In this document: positions 1-5,293 of the stretch, one piece after another
Layout of the letters: each line of letters starts with the position of its first letter
How positions within the stretch are numbered: position 1 is the first letter of the stretch
NCBI GenBank assembly: GCA_900555815.1
Contig: USMR01000064.1
Location: 1-6,059, forward strand
Origin: an uncultured Collinsella sp.
GTDB lineage: Bacteria; Actinomycetota; Coriobacteriia; Coriobacteriales; Coriobacteriaceae
Direction: 5' to 3'
Length of the DNA stretch: 6,059 nt
Position numbers and translations under genes: made by a program
Notes under the pieces: model-generated
What the model saw: the letters and a program-made list of their open reading frames with translations, nothing else
What the model was told of the DNA's origin: nothing
The model's database searches: none

Positions 1-916
1 GCGCCAAGTGGCATGACGATCCCGAGGCAAAGGCGGCATTCCGTCGCGCCGTAGTTCGCCTGACCGTGGCGACGGCGTTTCTTTCCAGCGTATTCGCCGC
101 TCTCAACGCGGGCTTCACGACCCTGCATGCTGTCGGAACCGTCGATTTGGGCGATTGGCCGCGCCTGCTGCTTGTCGTGAGCTCGTTGGTCGCTGGCGCA
201 CTATTTGACCTGCACGGCCGCTCGTATATGAATATCGGCATGACATGTGCCGCCATACTGTCCACGCTTTCGTTCTTTGTGCTCATCGTCGATGGCAATG
301 GCGGCAACGAGCTTGCTGCCACGATCATCTTTTATCTGGGCTCGGCCTTTTCGTGGTGTTCTTTACCACAAAATATGCCGCCGTCTCGCTCTATGCGCGC
401 TGGTCATATTTTTGGCCGTGCATGGGTCGCGTCGTCAACAACGTGTGCTCGATGTTCGTGACGGCGCCGGCAGTGGCGATTATCTCGAGTCAAAATGTGC
501 TGGCTGCGGTCGGTGCGGCGCTCGTGATGTTTGTGGGCATTGCGATTGCGCTGCTGGGGCAGTTGGGGCAACGAGCCGATGATGCCGCGATGCGGGACGG
601 ACTGCCGCTTGCCACCGACGATCTTGGTGGGGATCTTGCGCCCACATGCTCCGACCCTGAGCCCGTGGAGGCAGCGGAGCTCACGTCCGATGAGCGCCTC
701 GATGCCTTCGTCGCCACCTTTGGGCTTACGGAGCGCGAGCGCGATATTCTTGAGGTCTTGGTCGTTTCGGACCAGAGCGTTCAGGACATCGCCACAACGC
801 TCTTCCTTTCGCGCTCCACGCTCTATCGTCACATTTCCTCGATCAACAAAAAGACCGGCACCGCCTCGCGCGTGGCCCTCATCAACTTCTTCTGGTCCTG
901 GACACCCAAGGACTAG
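1..916 (+). pseudogene. Membrane-anchored LuxR-family regulator, 5'-truncated and frameshifted
   Basis: The reading frame is already open at base 3, so the start lies left of the window. Two frames together encode one protein of about 304 visible residues. Codons 3-350 give three hydrophobic segments (starting near VRLTVATAFL, WPRLLLVVSS and YMNIGMTCAA) and the start of a fourth (AATIIFYLGSAF). The frame at 350-913 finishes that segment (FVVFFTTKYAAV) and adds two more (one ending VTAPAVAII, then VLAAVGAALVMFVGIAIALL). A linker of about 55 polar residues follows. The C-terminal LuxR-type helix-turn-helix begins at 725 (LTERERDILEVL, then VQDIATTLFLSRSTLYRHI) and the gene stops at TAG 914-916. 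This matches the second half of the 12-helix MFS-like LuxR proteins common in Coriobacteriia, which are thought to sense a signal at the membrane and bind DNA. The T run 348-351 is one base short: a fifth T would read A-F-F-V-V-F and restore one frame. Without it, translation stops at 459-461 before the DNA-binding domain. This could be a real mutation, a sequencing error or, less likely, programmed slippage. The family assignment is secure; the function and regulon are unknown. Confidence 0.82.
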
Positions 917-930
917 CTAACCTCCCAATA

Positions 931-997
931 AGTTGCGGTGGAATAGTCCCTAAATTAAAGTCACGGGGCTTTAAACAGGAACTATTTCACCGCAACT
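931..997. repeat. Long imperfect hairpin between convergent genes
   Basis: Arm 931-947 (agttgcggtggaatagt) pairs with 981-997 (actatttcaccgcaact) over 17 positions; the single mismatch in DNA (941/987) would be a G-U pair in RNA. Inside it, 949-951 can pair with 977-979, and 955-960 (ttaaag) pairs perfectly with 969-974 (ctttaa) around an 8-base loop. It starts 14 bases after the LuxR stop and ends about 100 bases beyond the ATPase stop on the other strand, so it could serve as a bidirectional terminator. There is no T run on either side, so it is not a canonical intrinsic terminator. The size and two-tier stem also fit an intergenic palindromic repeat unit (REP/BIME-like). Whether it is multi-copy cannot be judged from one window. 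Confidence 0.7.
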
Positions 998-1024
998 GCT
1001 GGGGGGATAGACTGCGGCGGCAGA

Positions 1025-1076
1025 GGCAACGGCAGCGGCGTTGGCAGCTGTGGTAGTGGCAACGGCAGCTGGCAGG
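1025..1076. repeat. GGCARC-type low-complexity repeat downstream of the ATPase gene
   Basis: The 12-mer ggcaacggcagc occurs at 1025-1036 and again at 1058-1069, separated by related units (ggcgttggcagctgtggtag) and followed by another ggcag. The whole stretch from about 1011 to 1076 is a degenerate GGC-rich hexamer array. No convincing gene lies here: the frames through it are Ala/Gly/Gln-rich shadows. It sits in the 3' flank of the ATPase gene, between its stop at 1095 and the hairpin at 931-997. Confidence 0.45.
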
Positions 1077-1094
1077 GTGTTTTCCGTCTACTTG

Positions 1095-3863
1095 CTACAG
1101 CAGCTCGCCGTGGCGGGCAATGTAGCGGCGCTTCGCCAGCTGGGTGAGCGCGATATAGGCGGTAACGATGCCAATGAGCAGCCCAAAAAAGCTCGTGGGC
1201 AGCGGCATGAGGCCGAGCGCATCGGCGATGGGGCTTGCCGGCAGCCAGGTGACGAGCGCCAGGCCCAGCACGGTAAGAACGCACAATGCGGGCGCGGCGT
1301 GGTCGCGCGGGCTCGGCAGATGCGGGGAGCGCAACATGTGGACCACGAGTGTCTGCGACCACATGGACTCGACAAACCAGCCGCTCTGGAAGAGCGCAGC
1401 AAAGGTCGCCATACCCGCGACGTCGCCCGCGGCGGCAAGCTCGGACCAGCTTGCGTCCACGGCGGCGGGGCACACGACAAAGAAGAGCGCGGCGAAGGTC
1501 ACGATGTCAAACAGCGAGCTCACGGGGCCCAGCTCGAGCATAAAGCCCTTGATGGACGCGGCGTCCCAGGCACGCGGGCGGGCAGTCCAGGCGTCATCGA
1601 CGGTGTCCCACGGCAGTGCGATGCACACGATCTCGTAGACCAGCGACAGCAGTACCAGCTGCAGGGCGCTCATGGGCAAAAACGGCAAGAACAGGCTCGC
1701 GACGGTCACGGACAGCACATTGCCAAAGTTGGAGCTCACCGTGGTCTTGAGGTACTTGAGCAGGTTGCCGTAAGTGCGGCGGCCTTCGATGATGCCGCGC
1801 TCGAGCACGCCCAGGTCCTTCTGAAGCAAGATGATATCGGCGGATTCCTTGGCAATATCGACGGCTGAATCGACCGAGATGCCGCAATCGCTCGCACGCA
1901 TGGCGGCGGCGTCGTTGATGCCGTCGCCCATAAAGCCCACGGTGTGGCCGAGCATCTCGCGCATGACACGTACCAGGCGCGCCTTCTGCAGCGGCGAGAG
2001 CTTGGCGAAGAGGTGGGTTTTCTCGGCGCGCTCGGCAAGTTCGGCGTCATCGAGCGCATCGATCTCGGAGCCGAGCAAGACGTTGCTCGCATCGATACCA
2101 ATCTGCTCGCAGACGGTGGCGGCGACGCGGTCGTTGTCGCCGGTTAGGACCTTGACCGCCACGCCCTTGGCCTCGAGGGTGGCGACGGCGCCCGCGGCAC
2201 TTGCTTTGGGCGGATCGAGGAAGGCCAAAAAGCCCATCAGCACCATGTCGCACTCGTCGGCGATGCCAAACTCGCCCACGCAGCGCGGATTGGTCTTCTG
2301 CGCCACGGCAATCACGCGCAGACCCTCGGCGTTAAGTCCGGCGACCTGCTTGCGAATCTGGGCGAGGTTCTCGTTGGTGAGTGGCTGGGCGATGCCATCG
2401 ACCTCGACAAAGGAGCAGATCTCGAGCATTTCCTCGGCAGCTCCCTTGGTAACCATCTGGGTTTTGCCTTGGGCGTCGGCGACAACTACGCTCAGGCGGC
2501 GGCGCGAGAAATCGAAGGGAACCTCGTCGACCTTGGTATAGCGGTCGCGCAGACTCTGGCCCAGCATAGAATCGGGCACGACGGTCGAGGGCGTCACATC
2601 GGCACGGTCGATTACGGCCAGGTCGATAAGGTTTTTGAGGCCGGTTTGGAAGAAGCTATTCAAAAATGCATGGCGCAGCACGCGTGCGTCTTCGTTGCCG
2701 TCGGTGCTGAGATAGCGCTCGAGCACGATGCGGTCTTCGGTGAGGGTGCCGGTCTTGTCGCAGCACAGGACGTCCATCGCGCCGAGGTTTTGAATCGCCG
2801 GCAGCTCCTTGACGATAACCTGGCGACGGGCGAGGTCTTTGGCGCCCTGCGATAGGCTCGTGGTCACGATAACGGGAAGCATCTGCGGCGTGATGCCCAC
2901 GGCCACGCTCGTGGCGAACAGCAGCGCGTCGATGACGTTGCCCTTGGTGGTGGCGTTGATGGCAAAGACGGCCGGCGCCATAACGAGCATGAGGCGTACG
3001 AGCAACATGGAGACGCTCGAGACGCCGCGATCAAACGCGTTCTTTTCGCCGCGCCCGTTGAGCATCTTGGCGATGCCGCCCAGGTAGGTGTCCGAGCCGG
3101 TGGCAACGACAAGCGCCATGGCGGTGCCGTTTTGCACGGAGGTGCCGGTAAAGACGATGTTCTTGCAGGCGGAGAGTGGCAGTGCGGAGCCGTCGGCGCC
3201 CTCGACGAGGGTGACGGCGGTGGTCTTCTCGACGGCCTCGCTCTCGCCGGTGAGTGCGGACTCGATCACAAACAGGTCGCGCGCGGTGATGATGCGGGCA
3301 TCTGCCGGCACCATATCGCCGGCAGAGAGACGGATTACATCGCCGGGGACGAGCTCGTCGAAGGGGATCTCGATGCGCTCGCCGTCGCGCAGGGCGGTGC
3401 AAGTGTTGGAGACCAGGTCCTTGAGGGCCTCGGCCGCATTGCCGCTGCGGGCTTCCTGGATAAACTTCATGCCGCCCGATACCAGCAGCATGATGCCGAT
3501 GACGATGACCGTGGAGGGGTCGCGCTGCGGCTCGGGTGCGGCGAGCACGTCGATGTAGAGCGAGACCAGTGCGAGCGCGGCGAGGATGCCGGCGAAGGGA
3601 TCGATGAACGCGTCGGCGATGCGGCGGGCGAGCGTTTTGGTCGTTGCCTCGATGGTGTTGGGGCCGACGGCGTTCAGGCGCTCAGTTGCCTGCTCGACGG
3701 TGAGGCCGTTTGCCGTGGCGTCAAGCAGTACGAGGGCGTCCTCGGCACTATGGGTGGCGGCGAATATGGTGTTCTTGGATAGGCCGGTATGAGCGGCAGG
3801 GCGCGCCGTGCGGCGGCGCTTGGAGATGGCTTCGAGTACCGTGACGGTTTTGAGCATCAGCAT
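1095..3863 (-). CDS. mgtA: MgtA-family P-type ATPase, probable Mg2+ importer
   Basis: A 922-residue membrane ATPase, close to the length of E. coli MgtA (about 900), expected to import Mg2+ at the cost of ATP (P3B family). Order of parts: a basic N terminus; a cation-ATPase N domain (about 35-80); M1-M2 (84-135); an actuator domain with TGES at 205-208; M3-M4 (about 284-335) with ITPQMLP at 324-330; the phosphorylation site D369-K-T-G-T; a nucleotide domain with KGA at 473-475; TGDN at 574-577; GDGIND at 646-651; then M5-M10 with IALPWDTVDD (748-757), GPVSSLFDIVTF and LFQSGWFVESMWSQTLVVHM, the last two typical of MgtA/MgtB. The start ATG at 3861-3863 follows AAGGAGGA by 4 bases. Oddities compared with the MgtA sequence as I remember it: PQ instead of PE in M4 (Q327), DAAAM instead of DAPAL after GDGIND (A653), and SLVYEIVC where the family has NLLYDVSQ in M6 (S740, E744). 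These positions may tune ion choice. The frame is intact, so the protein looks active. The gene stands alone, divergent from pyrE and preceded by a long structured leader. A related divalent-cation ATPase is the alternative. Confidence 0.93.
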   Translation of the reverse strand: MLMLKTVTVLEAISKRRRTARPAAHTGLSKNTIFAATHSAEDALVLLDATANGLTVEQATERLNAVGPNTIEATTKTLARRIADAFIDPFAGILAALALVSLYIDVLAAPEPQRDPSTVIVIGIMLLVSGGMKFIQEARSGNAAEALKDLVSNTCTALRDGERIEIPFDELVPGDVIRLSAGDMVPADARIITARDLFVIESALTGESEAVEKTTAVTLVEGADGSALPLSACKNIVFTGTSVQNGTAMALVVATGSDTYLGGIAKMLNGRGEKNAFDRGVSSVSMLLVRLMLVMAPAVFAINATTKGNVIDALLFATSVAVGITPQMLPVIVTTSLSQGAKDLARRQVIVKELPAIQNLGAMDVLCCDKTGTLTEDRIVLERYLSTDGNEDARVLRHAFLNSFFQTGLKNLIDLAVIDRADVTPSTVVPDSMLGQSLRDRYTKVDEVPFDFSRRRLSVVVADAQGKTQMVTKGAAEEMLEICSFVEVDGIAQPLTNENLAQIRKQVAGLNAEGLRVIAVAQKTNPRCVGEFGIADECDMVLMGFLAFLDPPKASAAGAVATLEAKGVAVKVLTGDNDRVAATVCEQIGIDASNVLLGSEIDALDDAELAERAEKTHLFAKLSPLQKARLVRVMREMLGHTVGFMGDGINDAAAMRASDCGISVDSAVDIAKESADIILLQKDLGVLERGIIEGRRTYGNLLKYLKTTVSSNFGNVLSVTVASLFLPFLPMSALQLVLLSLVYEIVCIALPWDTVDDAWTARPRAWDAASIKGFMLELGPVSSLFDIVTFAALFFVVCPAAVDASWSELAAAGDVAGMATFAALFQSGWFVESMWSQTLVVHMLRSPHLPSPRDHAAPALCVLTVLGLALVTWLPASPIADALGLMPLPTSFFGLLIGIVTAYIALTQLAKRRYIARHGELL

Positions 3864-3867
3864 AGGG

Positions 3868-3875
3868 TCCTCCTT
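3868..3875 (-). promoter_or_regulatory. Shine-Dalgarno site of the ATPase gene
   Basis: On the minus strand AAGGAGGA precedes ATG (3863-3861) by 4 bases. This fixes the start of the ATPase at the first of two nearby ATG codons (codon 1 rather than codon 3). Confidence 0.85.
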
Positions 3876-4002
3876 GTTGAGGGGAGTTAGCGTACGTGTC
3901 GTATTTGCTTCAAAAAACCTAGATGTCGCTCACGTCAAGCTCTTGAGCCCACAAAGGGTGCAGCGCGCCTTTGCGGTGGTTTTGGCGATCTGCCGGTGGC
4001 GT

Positions 4003-4074
4003 TTATGCGTGTGCGGAGTCCTCGCGGCGTGCCGAGGGTGACATGCAGGTTTTTCGACTAGGACTGCCTTCCAT
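4003..4074 (-). CDS. Candidate 23-aa leader peptide upstream of the ATPase gene
   Basis: On the minus strand an ATG at 4074-4072 opens a 23-codon frame that ends with TAA at 4005-4003, which is 139 bases before the ATPase start. The peptide begins MEGSPSRKTC, continues MSPSARRED and ends SAHA. Its upstream sequence TTAGGAGGTG is a near-perfect complement to the 16S rRNA 3' end, with 6 bases between AGGAGG and ATG. That is stronger than the site of the ATPase gene itself and much stronger than chance would give for a random short frame. The setting matches Salmonella mgtA, whose leader encodes the short proline- and arginine-containing MgtL; the present peptide is not a sequence homologue, though it has Pro at 5 and 13, Arg-Arg at 16-17 and Glu-Asp at 18-19. 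The inferred role is cis-acting: ribosome progress on this frame would decide which RNA structure forms downstream. It could instead be an independent small protein or an untranslated coincidence. Confidence 0.5.
   Translation of the reverse strand: MEGSPSRKTCMSPSARREDSAHA
4017..4065 (-). promoter_or_regulatory. Mutually exclusive hairpins inside the leader ORF (possible attenuator)
   Basis: In the minus-strand RNA, AGUCCU (4065-4060, codons 4-5 of the leader frame) can pair with AGGACU (4022-4017). Alternatively CCUCG (4037-4033) can pair with CGAGG (4024-4020). Both use the AGG at 4022-4020, so only one can form. A third pairing, AAAAACCU (4053-4046) with AGGUUUUU (3920-3913), would tie the leader to a U6 run 50 bases before the ATPase start. 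Choices of this kind are typical of translation-coupled attenuators, but no GC-rich stem lies directly before the U6 run, so a classic terminator is not evident. The pairings are seen in the sequence; the regulatory role is inference. Confidence 0.35.
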
Positions 4075-4080
4075 GGCACA

Positions 4081-4086
4081 CCTCCT
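4081..4086 (-). promoter_or_regulatory. Very strong Shine-Dalgarno of the leader ORF
   Basis: The minus strand reads TTTAGGAGGTG, with AGGAGG at 4086-4081 and the ATG at 4074. About nine consecutive bases are complementary to the anti-Shine-Dalgarno. No long frame follows, so the site only makes sense for a short leader ORF or as an RNA element that sequesters ribosomes. Confidence 0.6.
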
Positions 4087-4109
4087 AAAGGCTGAGCGCA
4101 GCGCGCTTT

Positions 4110-4130
4110 GGGTATCTCGTACCCCTTTTT
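4110..4130 (+). terminator. Small terminator-like hairpin with T5 tail in the divergent region
   Basis: On the plus strand GGGTA (4110-4114), loop TCTCG, TACCC (4120-4124) and then CTTTTT (4125-4130) form a compact intrinsic-terminator shape. The stem is only 5 bp, so it is weak. No plus-strand gene lies directly upstream. It would stop antisense transcription across the ATPase leader before it reaches pyrE. On the minus strand the same hairpin lies near the predicted 5' end of the ATPase mRNA and may act as a 5' stabilising stem. A second hairpin, AGCGC-AGC-GCGCT, sits beside it at 4095-4107. Confidence 0.35.
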
Positions 4131-4141
4131 AATCCGCCCGT

Positions 4142-4170
4142 ATTCTTGATGAGGGAGTTTGACATGTCAA
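4142..4170 (-). promoter_or_regulatory. Candidate sigma70-type promoter of the ATPase leader transcript
   Basis: On the minus strand a perfect -35 box TTGACA (4170-4165) is followed after 17 bases by AAGAAT (4147-4142), a 4/6 match to TATAAT. Transcription would start near 4135, giving a 5' UTR of about 270 nt before the ATPase ATG and placing the leader ORF entirely inside it. No better promoter was seen closer to the ATPase gene. Confidence 0.5.
4159..4170. promoter_or_regulatory. Perfect 12-bp palindrome TTGACATGTCAA over the -35 box
   Basis: TTGACATGTCAA is fully self-complementary and contains TTGACA on both strands. On the minus strand it supplies the -35 box of the candidate ATPase promoter. 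On the plus strand no matching -10 box is seen 16-18 bases downstream (4182-4187 is ggaaaa). A dimeric repressor bound here would block the ATPase promoter. The symmetry is certain; the operator role is inferred from position alone. Confidence 0.4.
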
Positions 4171-4300
4171 CCCCATTGTTCGGAAAACCATTCCCCCTGA
4201 CAAAGCCTTTACAGAATGCCGTGGCCCCAAAGCGCGCCCGCATCTACGCTTCGCCTGCGCTAAACTGGAAGGCACGTACGCGATTACGAGAGGAGCCCGC

Positions 4301-4981
4301 ATGGAGGCTTACAAGCAAGAGTTCATCAAGTTTATGGTCGAGTCCGACGTCCTTAAGTTCGGCAGCTTTACGCTCAAGAGCGGCCGTCAGTCCCCGTTCT
4401 TTATGAACGCCGGCGCTTACGTGACGGGCTATCAGCTCAAGAAGCTGGGCGAGTATTACGCCCAGGCCATCCACGATAACTTTGGCGACGACTTTGATGT
4501 GCTGTTTGGACCGGCCTACAAGGGTATTCCGCTGGCCGTCGTGACCGCAATTGCCTACCACGAGCTGTACGGCAAGGAGGTCAAGTACTGCTGCGACCGC
4601 AAGGAGGCCAAGGACCACGGTGCCGATAAGGGCAACCTGCTGGGTTATGAGCCCAAGGACGGCGACCGTGTGGTCATGGTCGAGGACGTTACCACCAGCG
4701 GCAAGTCCATCGACGAGACCTATCCCAAGGTCAAGGCTGCTGCCGATGTCGAGATCAAGGGCCTCATTGTGTCTCTCAACCGCATGGAGGTCGGCAAGGG
4801 CGGCGTGACCACCGCACAGAAGGAGATCGAGGCCAAGTACGGTTTCCCCGTCGCGAGCATCGTCTCCATGGCTGAGGTCGTCGAGACCCTCTACAACCAC
4901 GAGATCGACGGCAAGGTTGTCATCGACGACGAGCTCAAGACCGCCATCGACGCCTACTACGAGCAGTACGGAGCACGTTAG
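4301..4981 (+). CDS. pyrE: Orotate phosphoribosyltransferase
   Basis: A 226-residue cytoplasmic enzyme that joins orotate to PRPP to give orotidine 5'-phosphate, the fifth step of de novo pyrimidine synthesis. Landmarks in order: LKSGRQSPFFMNAG (25-38), a substrate-side loop; FGPAYKGIPLA (69-79); the catalytic flexible loop DRKEAKDHG-ADKGNLLG (99-115) with the expected lysines and histidine; and the PRPP-binding motif VVMVEDVTTSGKS (124-136). The length is in the normal range (about 205-230). AGGAG at 4291-4295 lies 5 bases before ATG, supporting this start. It stands alone here: the preceding gene diverges and the following one is on the opposite strand, so it is probably monocistronic. Between 4171 and 4300 I see no clear riboswitch or pyr-type attenuator; TAAACT at 4261-4266 is a possible -10 box without a good -35. 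A 13-bp terminator hairpin begins within its stop codon. Confidence 0.95.
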   Translation: MEAYKQEFIKFMVESDVLKFGSFTLKSGRQSPFFMNAGAYVTGYQLKKLGEYYAQAIHDNFGDDFDVLFGPAYKGIPLAVVTAIAYHELYGKEVKYCCDRKEAKDHGADKGNLLGYEPKDGDRVVMVEDVTTSGKSIDETYPKVKAAADVEIKGLIVSLNRMEVGKGGVTTAQKEIEAKYGFPVASIVSMAEVVETLYNHEIDGKVVIDDELKTAIDAYYEQYGAR

Positions 4982-5009
4982 TTACGGCGTTTTACCAAAC
5001 GCCGTAACT
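4980..5009 (+). terminator. pyrE terminator hairpin overlapping the stop codon
   Basis: gttacggcgttt (4981-4992) and aaacgccgtaac (4997-5008) pair perfectly around the loop tacc, and A4980-T5009 adds a thirteenth pair. The 5' arm starts within the pyrE TAG (4979-4981). The stem ends in an AAA/TTT step near the loop and has no downstream U run, so it may act with the second hairpin at 5057-5085 or mainly protect the mRNA 3' end. Confidence 0.65.
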
Positions 5010-5023
5010 GCGTGACGCTGCGC

Positions 5024-5118
5024 GGGCCGCATTTGGACAATCTGACGTTCAACTTCAAGGGCGCGACCAGAAGGTCAGCGCCCTTTCGTTTCACGTCACC
5101 TTGTCTCAAATGCGACCC
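5024..5118. repeat. 95-bp imperfect palindrome downstream of pyrE
   Basis: The left half (gggccgcatttggacaa at 5024-5040, tgacgt at 5043-5048, aagggcgc at 5057-5064, gacc at 5065-5068) finds its reverse complement in order in the right half (ggtc 5073-5076, gcgccctt 5078-5085, acgtca 5094-5099, ttgtctcaaatgcgaccc 5101-5118), with a few mismatches and single-base bulges. The whole element could fold into one cruciform or one long RNA hairpin. No open frame accounts for it. It looks like a palindromic intergenic repeat or a very small non-autonomous element; no clear target duplication is visible at its ends. Confidence 0.6.
5057..5085 (+). terminator. Strong GC-rich hairpin in the core of the palindrome
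   Basis: aagggcgc-gacc (5057-5068), loop agaa, then ggtc-(a)-gcgccctt (5073-5085) gives 12 pairs with one bulged A. A short pyrimidine-rich tail (tcgttt) follows. It is well placed as a second terminator for pyrE, 76 bases after the stop. Confidence 0.5.
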
Positions 5119-5203
5119 GCTCGCTGTCCGTTCTCTACCTGCGGCGTCGTCTTGCTCCGAATTGGTGGGCATTGGGGACGTTCATAAATGACTACTCAGG
5201 AAT

Positions 5204-5267
5204 GAGCGTGGATAATCTCCCGTTTTTGGCCTGTGTGCGGGCTCAAAGTGGGAGATTATCCGCGCTC
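5204..5267. repeat. 18-bp-arm palindrome downstream of the Fic gene
   Basis: gagcgtggataatctccc (5204-5221) pairs with gggagattatccgcgctc (5250-5267) over 18 positions; the single difference (5209/5262) is a U-G pair in RNA. Within the loop, tttggcc (5225-5231) pairs with ggctcaaa (5240-5247) around one bulged T. The structure lies 27 bases beyond the Fic stop codon and can act as its 3' terminator or stabiliser; a weak T-rich stretch (ctttaattt) follows on the plus strand. Its two-tier design resembles the hairpin at 931-997, although the sequences differ. I suspect a dispersed palindromic repeat family, which needs a genome comparison. Confidence 0.65.
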
Positions 5268-5293
5268 GCTTTAATTTGCCTGGGCTGCGATGC

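Noticed and set aside
1041..1868. 275-residue plus-strand open frame
   Set aside because: It is antisense to the ATPase gene, with the Arg/Gly/His/Gln-rich composition of a shadow frame in GC-rich DNA; the opposite strand has unmistakable P-type ATPase motifs.
3132..3782. 216-residue plus-strand open frame
   Set aside because: Shadow of the ATPase N-terminal half; no motif and no ribosome site of note.
3905..3950. Intrinsic terminator before the ATPase gene at the U6 run (3917-3912)
   Set aside because: The nearest stem (GCTCA/TGAGC) ends about 11 bases before the U run and is weak, so the geometry is wrong for a standard terminator.
3864..4090. M-box (ykoK) Mg2+ riboswitch in the ATPase leader
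   Set aside because: The start of the leader region (TTAGGAGGTG...ATGG) faintly recalls the M-box 5' motif, but the remaining conserved core is not seen by eye. A covariance-model scan would settle it.
4146..4406. Plus-strand frame starting before pyrE (MSTPLFGKPF... from 4164 has a GAGGG-type upstream site)
   Set aside because: It runs about 100 bases into pyrE in another frame, its later residues are a Ser/Arg-rich shadow, and no family is recognised. A short pyrE leader cannot be excluded but is not supported.
4244..4900. 218-residue minus-strand open frame opposite pyrE
   Set aside because: Leu/Val/Asp-rich antisense shadow; pyrE on the plus strand has a complete set of family motifs.
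4978..5172. 64-residue minus-strand frame between pyrE and fic
   Set aside because: It lies wholly over the palindromic elements, is rich in Arg and Lys without a domain, and has no good ribosome site.
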